64,000 nt of DNA from NCBI GenBank assembly GCA_945913255.1, contig CAMEDC010000001.1:62001-126000 (forward strand). Direction: 5' to 3'. Shown here piece by piece: positions 47,832 to 55,603 of the stretch. Numbering within the stretch: position 1 is the first letter of the stretch; each line of letters starts with the position of its first letter. The translations under genes were made by a program, and so were the position numbers. The notes below the pieces were generated by a model. That model was not told the DNA's origin, ran no database searches, and was given only the letters and a program-made list of their open reading frames with translations. This DNA is from an uncultured Lachnospiraceae bacterium (GTDB lineage Bacteria; Bacillota; Clostridia; Lachnospirales; Lachnospiraceae).

Positions 47832-49109
47832 TTAGGTATCCCGACGGATTGAAACGGAAATTTCCTTTATGCCCTCTGCCTGTTCCAGATCAGCTTTTTT
47901 TAGAATTACCTGTTCCATCTCTCCGGGTGCCAGCACCTTCTTTTTCCGGCTGCTCACTACCTTACCGTCAAAAGCCACCTCCACCGCTGCATCCCGGTAG
48001 ACATTTCCCACGCGGAATCGTACCACCTGTGTCTGCTCCATGCGTTGCATATCGATGGACGAAGGCACCGTGTAGTGCACGCCGTTTACTGCCCGAATAA
48101 GGATTTTCCTGCCACGTTCTTCCAATTCTCCCTTTAAATAAGCCGCCGCTCTTTTTCCTGCCTGGGAAGCCTCCTCGGAAACATAGTCCACCAGGTCATG
48201 CACATGGAGAACATTGCCGCAGGCAAAAACTCCTTCCTTGTCCGTTTCCAAACTTTCATCCACCAGAGGACCGTTTGTCACAGGATTCATTGTGACTCCA
48301 AGATTTCCGGAAAGTTCATTTTCGGGAATCAGCCCGCAGGATAACAACAATGTGTCACAGCTGATTTCCTCCTCTGTTCCCGGAATGGCTTTCAGCTGTT
48401 CATCCACCTGCGCCACTACCACGGCTTCCACTCTTTCCTTTCCCTTGATGTCGACCACTGTATGGCTCAGTTTCAGCGGAATGCCGAAATCATCCAGACA
48501 TTGCACGATATTTCTCTTCAAACCGCCTGAATAGGGCATCAGCTCTGCCACCAGCTTCACCTTTGCCCCCTCCAGCGTCATGCGCCTTGCCATAATCAAC
48601 CCGATATCGCCGGAGCCCAGAATGACAACCTCTCTGCCGGGCATCCTACCCTCCATATTTACATAGCGCTGTGCTGTTCCTGCGGAATAAATACCTGCCG
48701 GACGGAATCCGGGAATGTTCAACGCCCCTCTGGAACGCTCCCGGCATCCCATTGCCAGGATAACCGCTCTCGCCTCAATGGTATAGAGCCCTTTCTCCCT
48801 GTTCATCACGGTGACAAGTTTTTCTTTCCCTTCTGACGTTTGTGTCAGGTCAATTACCATGGTATTCAGCTCATAAGGAATTTCCAGTTCAAGTGCCTTA
48901 TCAATATATTTTCCGGCATACTCCGGTCCGGTCAGTTCCTCTTTGAAGGTATGCAGGCCGAAACCATTGTGGATACACTGGTTCAAAATACCGCCCAGTC
49001 TCGCATCCCTCTCCAGAATCAAAAGGTCATTGATTCCCGCTTCCTTTGCTGCAATGGCTGCTGCCAGTCCGGCGGGTCCTCCGCCGATGATTACCAGTTC
49101 TTTTTTCAT
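47832..49109 (-). CDS. FAD-dependent NAD(P)-disulfide-type oxidoreductase of the glp system
   Basis: The 425-residue flavoprotein starts with KKELVIIGGGPAGLAAAIAAKEAG (FAD-binding) and has a second dinucleotide fold GREVVILGSGDIGLIMARRM near residue 160, and the FAD end block ETDKEGVFACGNVLHVHDLV near residue 290. Cys in LNQCIHNGFG is a conserved position in this group. It lies between glpA and the DUF1667 gene, and probably passes electrons from glycerol 3-phosphate to NAD or another carrier. Two adjacent ATGs compete; the second is better spaced from GAGG. Confidence 0.9.
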   Translation of the reverse strand: MKKELVIIGGGPAGLAAAIAAKEAGINDLLILERDARLGGILNQCIHNGFGLHTFKEELTGPEYAGKYIDKALELEIPYELNTMVIDLTQTSEGKEKLVTVMNREKGLYTIEARAVILAMGCRERSRGALNIPGFRPAGIYSAGTAQRYVNMEGRMPGREVVILGSGDIGLIMARRMTLEGAKVKLVAELMPYSGGLKRNIVQCLDDFGIPLKLSHTVVDIKGKERVEAVVVAQVDEQLKAIPGTEEEISCDTLLLSCGLIPENELSGNLGVTMNPVTNGPLVDESLETDKEGVFACGNVLHVHDLVDYVSEEASQAGKRAAAYLKGELEERGRKILIRAVNGVHYTVPSSIDMQRMEQTQVVRFRVGNVYRDAAVEVAFDGKVVSSRKKKVLAPGEMEQVILKKADLEQAEGIKEISVSIRRDT

Positions 49110-49148
49110 CATTGCCTCTTTTCCGCACATTCTGATATGTGCTCGAAT

Positions 49149-50597
49149 CTATAGATTGTCCTTGTCAAAACCCGTCAGGAACTCGCTGCCTTTCTCATTT
49201 TTGGTAATTTCACTCATGTCTTTTCCCAACTCTCTTGCCAGGATTTCCACTGTCTTCGGGGAGCAGAAGCCCGCCTGACATCTTCCCATACCGGCTCTGG
49301 TACGACGCTTGACACCATCTAAAGTGGTTGCGCCGAGGGGTCTGTGAATGGCATCCATGATTTCTCCCTCCGTCACCAGTTCACAGCGGCAGACCACATT
49401 GGCATACAGGGGATTTTCTCGAATGAACTGCTGCCGTTGCTCACCCGTCGCAAGTGCCATATTGGGGATGCCTTTTCTGGATGCAATGAAGTCTGGCTTT
49501 TTCTCTGCGGGCAAATAGGCAAGTACCTGCTCCACCAGATATTTTCCAAGGGAAGGAGCACATGACAATCCGGGCGATTCAATCCCTGCCGCATCAAAGA
49601 ATCCCGGAGCATCTTGTACTTCACCAATGATAAAATCCGACTCCCCATTTTCAAATATAGCGTGGGCCCGCAGCCCTGCAAAGGAAGTAATCACCTGCTT
49701 TGCCGGAAGAGCATTCACACTGAGCGCTGCCCGCTTCAGCACATCTGCTATACCCTCTCCTGTGGTATTCACCGCTTCCTTATCTTCCACATCCACGGCA
49801 GTGGGACCAACAAGCAGGTTCCCGTGAACGGTCGGTGTCACCAGTACACCCTTGCCGTAAACCGTGGGCAGCTGGAAAATTGTCCTGTTGACGTAATCGC
49901 CCACCTTTTTGTCCATCAGGCAGTACTCCCCTTTTCTGGGGATAATTCGGATTTGATTACCGCTGACCATATTGTGAAAACGGTCTGCACAGACACCTGC
50001 CGCATTGATAACCACTTTGCTCTCCAGCACACCCTGATTGGTTGTAAGGCGGTAGCCGCTTTCTGTCCGTTCTATGCTCTCTACCTCTGTATTCAACCGA
50101 AACTCCACACCATTGGCCGCGGCATTTTCCGCCAGGGCAATGGTTAGACCAAAGGGACAGACAATGGCACCTGTCGGCGCATAAAGGGCTGCCACGGTGT
50201 TATCGGAAATATTGGGCTCCAGCTGCTTCAATTCCTCTCGTTCCAGGATGCGCAGTTCCTTCACACCGTTTTTCAACCCCTGCTCATACAATTTCTGAAG
50301 CTTCTCTCTGTCTTTCTCATCAAAGCAAAGTACCAGCGAACCATTCCGTTTGTAAGGGAAGTCCAGTTCTTTCGCCAGTTCCTCCATTTGTTCGCTGCCT
50401 TCCACATTCAGCTTTGCTTTCAAGGTACCCGGATGGGCATCAAAGCCCGCATGTACAATGCCGCTGTTCGCCTTGGAAGTACCTTCGCAGACATCCGAAG
50501 CTTTCTCCAGCACCATTACCCTCCAATCATAGCGGGACAGCTCCCTGGCAATTCCGCATCCCGTCACCCCGGCACCGATTACAATCACATCAATCAT
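49149..50597 (-). CDS. glpA: Anaerobic-type glycerol-3-phosphate dehydrogenase (GlpA-like)
   Basis: The 482-residue flavoprotein oxidises glycerol 3-phosphate to dihydroxyacetone phosphate. It starts with MIDVIVIGAGVTGCGIAREL (FAD site), has ANSGIVHAGFDA and LVGPTAVDVEDKE, and ends with a BFD-like [2Fe-2S] domain: VVCRCELVTEGEI then GMGRCQAGFCSP. GGAGAGGAG lies before the chosen ATG; 17 upstream codons are in the leader. It is the first gene of the glp operon, after a promoter with a palindrome in it. Confidence 0.92.
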   Translation of the reverse strand: MIDVIVIGAGVTGCGIARELSRYDWRVMVLEKASDVCEGTSKANSGIVHAGFDAHPGTLKAKLNVEGSEQMEELAKELDFPYKRNGSLVLCFDEKDREKLQKLYEQGLKNGVKELRILEREELKQLEPNISDNTVAALYAPTGAIVCPFGLTIALAENAAANGVEFRLNTEVESIERTESGYRLTTNQGVLESKVVINAAGVCADRFHNMVSGNQIRIIPRKGEYCLMDKKVGDYVNRTIFQLPTVYGKGVLVTPTVHGNLLVGPTAVDVEDKEAVNTTGEGIADVLKRAALSVNALPAKQVITSFAGLRAHAIFENGESDFIIGEVQDAPGFFDAAGIESPGLSCAPSLGKYLVEQVLAYLPAEKKPDFIASRKGIPNMALATGEQRQQFIRENPLYANVVCRCELVTEGEIMDAIHRPLGATTLDGVKRRTRAGMGRCQAGFCSPKTVEILARELGKDMSEITKNEKGSEFLTGFDKDNL

Positions 50598-50708
50598 AGT
50601 CCTTCTCCTCTCCACTGATGCAAAAAGAGCCAAGCAAACCAATGCCACCCCTGTGACATTCCAATTGCCCGACTCCTCATCTCACGCATTCACTGTTCTG
50701 TTGGCATT

Positions 50709-50741
50709 ATTATAGCATGGCGTTGCCGGTTATGCAACGCC
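50709..50741 (-). promoter_or_regulatory. glp operon promoter with overlapping palindrome
   Basis: TTGCAT and TATAAT are exactly 17 bases apart (50709-50737). A perfect 8-bp inverted repeat, GGCGTTGC and GCAACGCC around seven bases (50719-50741), covers the -35 box and the spacer. A dimeric repressor bound there would block polymerase. The RNA would start near 50702, leaving a leader of about 105 bases that ends with a CTTTTTGC stretch, a possible target for the antiterminator GlpP. Confidence 0.75.
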
Positions 50742-50805
50742 ATTTCGCTTGCAACCTTGGATGAAACCTATGATGTTCGTCCATAGCCTCGTTTTGGGCA
50801 TACAC

Positions 50806-51678
50806 CTATATACCGCACTCTTTTCGGAAATCTGAAACACTTCCTGCTTTCGCTGCCGCAATGAGCCAGGCATTCAGCCTCTCTATCTTCTTTTCCCCTA
50901 AGATAGTTTCGGATAATTCTTCCGGGATCTCTCCTTTACAAGAAAGCAACATTAAGATGTCATCCGCTTTTCCTTCCGCTTTTCCCAAGGCAACTCCTTC
51001 AGCCTTAATTCGCTGCTCTCTCTCAAAGCTCTTCATATACGCTAAACCTACCTCTCCGTCACATTTCACCGCTGTTACCATTTTATGTAACGATTTTAAT
51101 CCTTCTGATTGTGCATTCTCTACAATGGAGTTCTCCATGTACCGCAACAGCTGACGCAGTTCCTCCGGTGGATTTCCCTTTGTCCCTTTCGTGTAAAGGA
51201 ACAAGGTTTTGGCTCCATCCTCATAAGGCATATCCGGCTCTTCCACACAGCCATTCTGGATAGTATATACCATGCGCTCTCTTCCGAAAGGATCATAAGT
51301 TGTAATGAAAATAACAATCACATTTCGGAGCTTGCTGTAATCCTCACCTGCTGCCAGATTACCAGCATCAATTTTCGCGTGGTAGAATCGCACTCTGCGG
51401 GGCAGTGATGCGATATCATCCTCCCCGTCATTTTTGTCCGGTTCGATGTCAAAGATTTCACCATCCTCTTCATCCAGGTACACATCCAGACGTACGCCAT
51501 GGTCTTCGGTGTTCTCGCCGCCCCAGAAACGTTGCGGCACCACCGTCAGTTTCCCGATTTTCCTGTGCAAAATACACTCCAGAATATATCTGGATGATTC
51601 CTCTCCGTAAATTTTGTGACTTGTCAGGCTGTTCACCAGAAAGTCGTCCACCAGATTCATTTCTTCCAGTCTCTTCAT
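50806..51678 (-). CDS. Rpn-family PD-(D/E)XK nuclease / putative transposase
   Basis: The 290-residue protein has the nuclease core pattern RLDVYLDEEDGEIFDIEPDK (Asp, then Asp-Ile-Glu) near residues 65-85 and SLPRRVRFYHAKIDA shortly after. The C-terminal quarter is helical with a repeated GKAEGKAD motif. Rpn proteins (RpnA-E of E. coli) promote recombination and are DNA endonucleases, often mobile and highly paralogous. AGGAGGG precedes the start. It stands alone beside the glp promoter. A sign of transfer is likely but codon use was not tested. Confidence 0.85.
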   Translation of the reverse strand: MKRLEEMNLVDDFLVNSLTSHKIYGEESSRYILECILHRKIGKLTVVPQRFWGGENTEDHGVRLDVYLDEEDGEIFDIEPDKNDGEDDIASLPRRVRFYHAKIDAGNLAAGEDYSKLRNVIVIFITTYDPFGRERMVYTIQNGCVEEPDMPYEDGAKTLFLYTKGTKGNPPEELRQLLRYMENSIVENAQSEGLKSLHKMVTAVKCDGEVGLAYMKSFEREQRIKAEGVALGKAEGKADDILMLLSCKGEIPEELSETILGEKKIERLNAWLIAAAKAGSVSDFRKECGI

Positions 51679-51858
51679 ATACCCTCCTGTTCTCATAGTG
51701 TATCAAAACAAGAGGCTTCCCTCACTTAACATTCAATACACTATGCATATTAAAATGGAATTTTAAAAGCATAGAATTCATTGAATGATAAATAGAATGA
51801 TAAGACAGCTGCGCTGTTTGAAACAAAGATTATATGCTTTGTATTGATTATAACAAAG

Positions 51859-53391
51859 TTAATATTTCTTTTCAAGCCCCTTCTCATTCAGTTCATACAC
51901 CTTGTCACATACTTCCTCAATGTATTTCCTGTCATGGGAAACGCTGATGATTGCCCCCGGAAAATGAATCAGCAAATCCCGAATCACCGGGCCGGACAAG
52001 GGGGAGAAGTTTCTGGTAGGCTCATCCAGAATAAGGACATTTCTGTGCTCCATGCTCATCTTCAGCAGTAACAGCTTCGCCTTCTGGCCTCCCGATAAAT
52101 CCCGTATGGCATGCTCCATCTCGCCTACCGTATATTTCATACTGCCAAGATAGGTTCGAATCCGCGTGTTTTCCTCCTTGTCCCATGTCTTTGACAAATA
52201 CTCCACAGGTGTACTGTCCATATCCAGGAGTTCCTCGTAATTCTGAGGCATATACGCAGCGCGTATATCCGTTCTCTGCAATAATTCTTCCGCGATTTTT
52301 TTGAGGAAAGTTGTTTTCCCGGCTCCGTTCCTTCCGATGATACAGATTTTTTCAGAACCCTTTACCTGCAACCTGATACCCCGGGAAAGCACACGGTCTT
52401 CCACTTCCAGACATGGCAGTTCATAATCAATCACCCATTTTCCTGCGGGAATTCCTTCCCCTTCCGCAAAGCGGAAGAAAATCGCCTCCTCTGTTTCCGG
52501 CATCTGTGTCATATTTTCAGCCTGCTTTTCAAACCGACGCTCCATGGATTTCACTGCGTGCATCTTCTTTTTCAGAAGTCTTCCGCCGCTGGGATTCTGT
52601 CTGGTGATAATGTCCTGCTGGTACTCTACCTTGTCATAAATTCTCCGGAATCTCTCCTGCTGTTTCTCATAAGCTGCTCTTTCCTCCGTCGCAAGCCGCT
52701 CCTGTCTGTCCAGGCTCTCCTGTCGCCTGTTCACATACTCGCGATAGCCTGCCCGGGTTACCGTACAGCGGCTCTCCGTCTTCCGCTTCAGCTGTTCCAT
52801 GTGAATGATCAGATTTGCCGTATTCTCCAGAAGCGTTTCATCATGAGAAATGTAAAGCACCGGCACCTGACTGTTGAGAATGAATTTTTCCAGCCAATTT
52901 AACGTATCAATGTCAATATCATTGGAGGGCTCATCCAGCAGATACACCCCGGGACGTTTCACTCGCAGCCGCAGCAGCTGCAGCTTGACCTTTTCCCCTC
53001 CGGACAGGCGGCCTACCTTTGTGTCGCTGTAGAGCATATCCGATGAAAGCCCCAATTCCGCCGCAATGGATGCAAGTTCCCTGTAGTCAGTCTCCAGAAA
53101 GGCATTTTCCTCCGAAAGGAACTCATAAACTGTTTTTTCTTTGTCCTCCTTGGGCAATTCCTGTGCCAGATAACCGCAGATTGTATTATTTTTGTGAATC
53201 TCCCCCGTATACTCCGCATATTCCTCCACCAGCTTTTCATCATATAAAAGCTTCAAAAGGGTGGATTTCCCATTTCCTTCCTCACCGATGATGGCGGCTT
53301 TGTCACCGTTGTTCAGGATAAAAGATAAATTTGTTGCAAGGGGGCGTAAATCCTTTTTATGATATAAATTTAAATTCTTTACCTGTAGCAT
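51859..53391 (-). CDS. ABC-F family ATPase (possible ribosomal protection protein)
   Basis: The 510-residue cytoplasmic protein has two ABC domains joined by a basic helical linker (about residues 205-320) and no membrane segments. ABC1: IGEEGNGKSTLLK, RLSGGEKVKLQLL, LLDEPSNDIDI, YISHDE. ABC2: IGRNGAGKTTFLKK, DLSGGQKAKLLLL, ILDEPTRNFSPLSGPV, SVSHDRKY. The usual NHLD D-loop after the second Walker B is replaced by RNFSPLS. ABC-F proteins act on ribosomes; some remove antibiotics such as lincosamides and streptogramins. A long leader with small ORFs and a terminator supports antibiotic or translation stress control. GGAGG fixes the start; 41 upstream codons lie in the leader. Bases 51679-51858 hold nothing clear. 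Confidence 0.88.
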   Translation of the reverse strand: MLQVKNLNLYHKKDLRPLATNLSFILNNGDKAAIIGEEGNGKSTLLKLLYDEKLVEEYAEYTGEIHKNNTICGYLAQELPKEDKEKTVYEFLSEENAFLETDYRELASIAAELGLSSDMLYSDTKVGRLSGGEKVKLQLLRLRVKRPGVYLLDEPSNDIDIDTLNWLEKFILNSQVPVLYISHDETLLENTANLIIHMEQLKRKTESRCTVTRAGYREYVNRRQESLDRQERLATEERAAYEKQQERFRRIYDKVEYQQDIITRQNPSGGRLLKKKMHAVKSMERRFEKQAENMTQMPETEEAIFFRFAEGEGIPAGKWVIDYELPCLEVEDRVLSRGIRLQVKGSEKICIIGRNGAGKTTFLKKIAEELLQRTDIRAAYMPQNYEELLDMDSTPVEYLSKTWDKEENTRIRTYLGSMKYTVGEMEHAIRDLSGGQKAKLLLLKMSMEHRNVLILDEPTRNFSPLSGPVIRDLLIHFPGAIISVSHDRKYIEEVCDKVYELNEKGLEKKY

Positions 53392-53410
53392 ACTTGTCTT
53401 CCTCCGCGCA

Positions 53411-53425
53411 GGCAGGAAACCTGCC
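53411..53425 (-). other. Hairpin just before the ABC-F ribosome site
   Basis: GGCAGG and CCTGCC pair around three bases, six bases upstream of GGAGG. It could affect ribosome loading on the ABC-F gene. Confidence 0.5.
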
Positions 53426-53428
53426 CAC

Positions 53429-53462
53429 AAAAAACTGCTTCCGGTTATGTAACCGAAAGCAG
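53429..53462 (-). promoter_or_regulatory. Intrinsic terminator in the ABC-F leader (attenuator)
   Basis: A 13-bp stem with two mismatches (CTGCTTtCGGTTA with TAACCGgAAGCAG) closes a two-base loop and is followed by six T residues, 37 bases before the start codon. GCTTCCG at 53528-53534 (minus) can pair with CGGAAGC in the 3' arm, which would break the terminator. Leader-peptide attenuators of this kind are known for several antibiotic-resistance ABC-F genes. Confidence 0.83.
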
Positions 53463-53591
53463 ATTCTAATCCAGATACACAATATTCAAAATCCCACAGA
53501 AAAACCCAGCGCACTGTCTTTTCAAAACGGAAGCGCTTTTCACTGTATACTTCTCATTATGGGAAACATTGGCAAATGCATCTGATATCTA

Positions 53592-53666
53592 TCAACGGTC
53601 ACACAAAGAACACAGCCGCCCAATTAACAGGCTGCCGCCGAAAGCCTCTGTGTAGTTACTGTTCAT
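53592..53666 (-). CDS. Leader peptide ORF, 24 codons, upstream of the ABC-F gene
   Basis: An ATG with GGAG 8 bases upstream opens 24 codons, starting MNSNYTEAF and ending LCSLCDR, then TGA. It lies between the promoter and the attenuator. A ribosome stalled here could change folding downstream. The peptide is not known to me. Its role as stalling sensor is inference. Confidence 0.55.
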   Translation of the reverse strand: MNSNYTEAFGGSLLIGRLCSLCDR

Positions 53667-53683
53667 AGATTATCTCCGCACAC
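53663..53683 (-). CDS. Minimal leader ORF, six codons, overlapping the 24-codon ORF
   Basis: GTG is preceded by a near perfect GGGAGG 7 bases upstream. The six codons encode VCGDNL (first residue Met when initiated). Its TGA overlaps the ATG of the next leader ORF, so the same ribosome could reinitiate. The strong site for so short a frame suggests a regulatory role. Confidence 0.42.
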   Translation of the reverse strand: MCGDNL

Positions 53684-53725
53684 TGCCTTTCCTCCCGTTT
53701 TCTCAAGAATTGTAATTGCAGACAA

Positions 53726-53754
53726 ATTATAGCATGCACTTCCTGCGTCTGCAA
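53726..53754 (-). promoter_or_regulatory. Promoter of the ABC-F leader and gene
   Basis: TTGCAG and a perfect TATAAT are 17 bases apart. The RNA would start near 53719 and run about 328 bases before the ABC-F start codon. Confidence 0.8.
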
Positions 53755-53778
53755 GCCGGATATTTCAATGAATTTTTC

Positions 53779-53806
53779 TTGACATCCTTTTTTTATGCTC
53801 TATACT
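53779..53806 (+). promoter_or_regulatory. Orphan plus-strand promoter
   Basis: A perfect TTGACA is 16 bases from TATACT. It fires towards the end of glpP in antisense direction. No plus-strand gene follows. A stretch of TTTCTTTTTTTGC near 53863-53876 could end a short RNA of about 65 bases, though no strong stem precedes it. Confidence 0.5.
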
Positions 53807-53884
53807 ATATTCCAGAAATGAGTTTTACGACCGTACAGTATACTTACTCAAGCGGGCTACTCGTTTCTTTTTTTGCATTTTTTC

Positions 53885-54451
53885 TTATGCATACCACAAC
53901 TCTCTGTTTGTGGTAGAAATCGACACTGCCCCCGCATTCAGGGCAGACATCACATCTTCCTTGTCCGTGATGAGACCTCCTGCAATCACAGGTTCCCGTA
54001 CTGCCCTGACAATTCTCTTGATTACTTTCGGCATAAGCCCGGGAAGGATTTCAATGCAGTCCGGTCTAGCCTGTTCACACTGGCGATAAATATTTTCAAT
54101 CGCCATGGAATCAATGACGAAAAAGCGCATCACAGTATACAGTTTCAATTCCCGGGCACGGCGGATCAGTGTCGGTTTCGTGGAAATAATGCCGTCAGCC
54201 CGGGTTGACTTGCTGATAAAATCAACACTGACCTCTTTGCTTCCGAGACCTGCAATCAAATCCATGTGCACCATGGCAAGTTTGCCCGCAGCTTTCACCT
54301 GCTCCACAATTTCCGCAATATTCATAATGTCCCCATACAGGATAAATACAATCCCGCAGTCCGTTTTCAGACACTCTTTCAGGCCATCCTCGTCCTTTAC
54401 CGCCGCAATGACCGGGCAATCCTCCAGCTTTTCTCTGATTCTGCCGTTCAT
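53885..54451 (-). CDS. glpP: Glycerol-3-phosphate responsive antiterminator GlpP
   Basis: This 188-residue TIM-barrel protein has the GlpP pattern: CPVIAAVKDEDGLKECL, FILYGDIMNI, VHMDLIAGLGSKE, DGIISTKPTLIRRAREL, EILPGLMPKVI and EPVIAGGLITDKEDV. In Bacillus it binds leader RNA of glpD and glpFK when glycerol 3-phosphate is present and prevents termination. Its targets here are probably the leaders of glpA (and perhaps glpK) about 3-7 kb away. It is encoded one base after the deacetylase gene. Confidence 0.93.
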   Translation of the reverse strand: MNGRIREKLEDCPVIAAVKDEDGLKECLKTDCGIVFILYGDIMNIAEIVEQVKAAGKLAMVHMDLIAGLGSKEVSVDFISKSTRADGIISTKPTLIRRARELKLYTVMRFFVIDSMAIENIYRQCEQARPDCIEILPGLMPKVIKRIVRAVREPVIAGGLITDKEDVMSALNAGAVSISTTNRELWYA

Positions 54452-54452
54452 G

Positions 54453-55280
54453 TTATTGCTCTCCGCACTTTTTCAAATCCGTCAGGCAGCCGCCTTTTGC
54501 CTCCACATAATACTTGTCATCCACTTCAAGCCACACACTCTGAAAGCTGGGGTTAAACACCTTTGTATTGTCTGCCGTGAACTGCAATCTCTTTGCCGCA
54601 TCCATGTAGTCGATGATTTCAATATTCGTGGCATACCAGATATCCTCTCTGCCGCCCATGAATTCACAGAATTTCTCAATCACTTCCCAGTTATTGTTGT
54701 TGTCGAATTCATAGCTGTGTCCCCAGACATACATCAGTTTCAGATACTGCTTCTTGCCAAAATCCGCAAAAAACTGCGCCTTCTTCATCAGTTCCGGGTC
54801 ATTGTGATGGCAGGTGGGATGCCACTCCAGCGGATCCTTGGGCAGTTCATAATCAGCCACAGAAGGTACCACTCTGGCGTAAGCTACACCAAGCTGCCGG
54901 AACAGCTGCTTGATTTCCTCACTGTAAGAACCATTGGGATAAGCGTGTCCCCTGACGGGCGCTCCGAGCAGGCCCTCCAGACCCTTTCTGTCCTCCAGGA
55001 TTTCTTCTGCCACACCGGTCAGCGGGCATCTTTCAATGGTGGGATGAGTCATGGTGTGCGTTGCCACCTCATGCCCTTTGTACAGTTCTGCAATTCTGCT
55101 TCTGCTGAGGCGGGGCGGCGTCTGCTCCTTCTCCATCAAACCGTAATTGATATTAAAGGTTCCCTTGATTCCATATTTGTTAAAGATTCCAACCAGCCTT
55201 TCGTCCTGAATCTTTCCGTCATCATAGCTCATTGTCAGCGCTTTTGCTTTTCCTTCCGGGAAACAGGTATATATCTTCAT
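54453..55280 (-). CDS. Polysaccharide deacetylase (NodB family), probably cytoplasmic
   Basis: The 275-residue protein has the NodB catalytic start ALTMSYDDGKIQDERL (Asp-Asp near residues 20-21), the metal motif HEVATHTMTHPTIE (two His), and AYPNGSYSEE. There is no signal peptide or membrane segment, unusual for enzymes that act on cell walls, so the substrate may be a soluble sugar or polyketide-like compound. It has its own promoter and probably shares a transcript with glpP. Confidence 0.87.
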   Translation of the reverse strand: MKIYTCFPEGKAKALTMSYDDGKIQDERLVGIFNKYGIKGTFNINYGLMEKEQTPPRLSRSRIAELYKGHEVATHTMTHPTIERCPLTGVAEEILEDRKGLEGLLGAPVRGHAYPNGSYSEEIKQLFRQLGVAYARVVPSVADYELPKDPLEWHPTCHHNDPELMKKAQFFADFGKKQYLKLMYVWGHSYEFDNNNNWEVIEKFCEFMGGREDIWYATNIEIIDYMDAAKRLQFTADNTKVFNPSFQSVWLEVDDKYYVEAKGGCLTDLKKCGEQ

Positions 55281-55360
55281 CTTTATCCTCCATTCTGAAG
55301 ATGCTTTGCGAAAAGATGCTGCTATCGGGCAGTTTTTTCACACAATCCTCACTTTCCTTT

Positions 55361-55389
55361 ATACTATCCCTTTTCTCCGTGGTATGCAA
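55361..55389 (-). promoter_or_regulatory. Promoter of the deacetylase-glpP unit
   Basis: TTGCAT and TAGTAT are 17 bases apart on the minus strand, about 80 bases before the deacetylase start codon. Confidence 0.6.
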
Positions 55390-55478
55390 CCCATATTACA
55401 CTTCCATTCTACACCTATATTCACCCTGAGTCAGATTGTTCCCGCACAATAAATTCTCCTATCGTGCATTTGTTTTCA

Positions 55479-55507
55479 TTGCTATTTCTCTTCATATCCT
55501 GTATGAT
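55479..55507 (+). promoter_or_regulatory. Promoter of hflKC
   Basis: TTGCTA and TATGAT are 17 bases apart on the plus strand, about 97 bases before the hflK start codon. The rest of the 323-base intergenic stretch holds only this, the divergent promoter and a hairpin. Confidence 0.6.
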
Positions 55508-55549
55508 GTACTACAGTACTAAGTTCCTGATACAACAAAACGATAAAAC

Positions 55550-55581
55550 CGGCTGCCGTAATTAACTAAATGCGGCAGCCG
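55550..55581 (+). other. Hairpin in the hflK leader
   Basis: A perfect 9-bp G/C-rich stem (CGGCTGCCG and CGGCAGCCG) closes a 14-base loop and ends 8 bases before the GGGAG ribosome site. Such a fold may tune translation or protect the 5' end. Confidence 0.55.
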
Positions 55582-55603
55582 CCGAAGAAGGGAGAGAAAT
55601 ACT

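Noticed and set aside
53540-53581. 13-codon ATG frame (MHLPMF start) in the ABC-F leader
   Set aside because: No ribosome site in front of it. The two upstream leader frames have good sites, so this one is probably chance.
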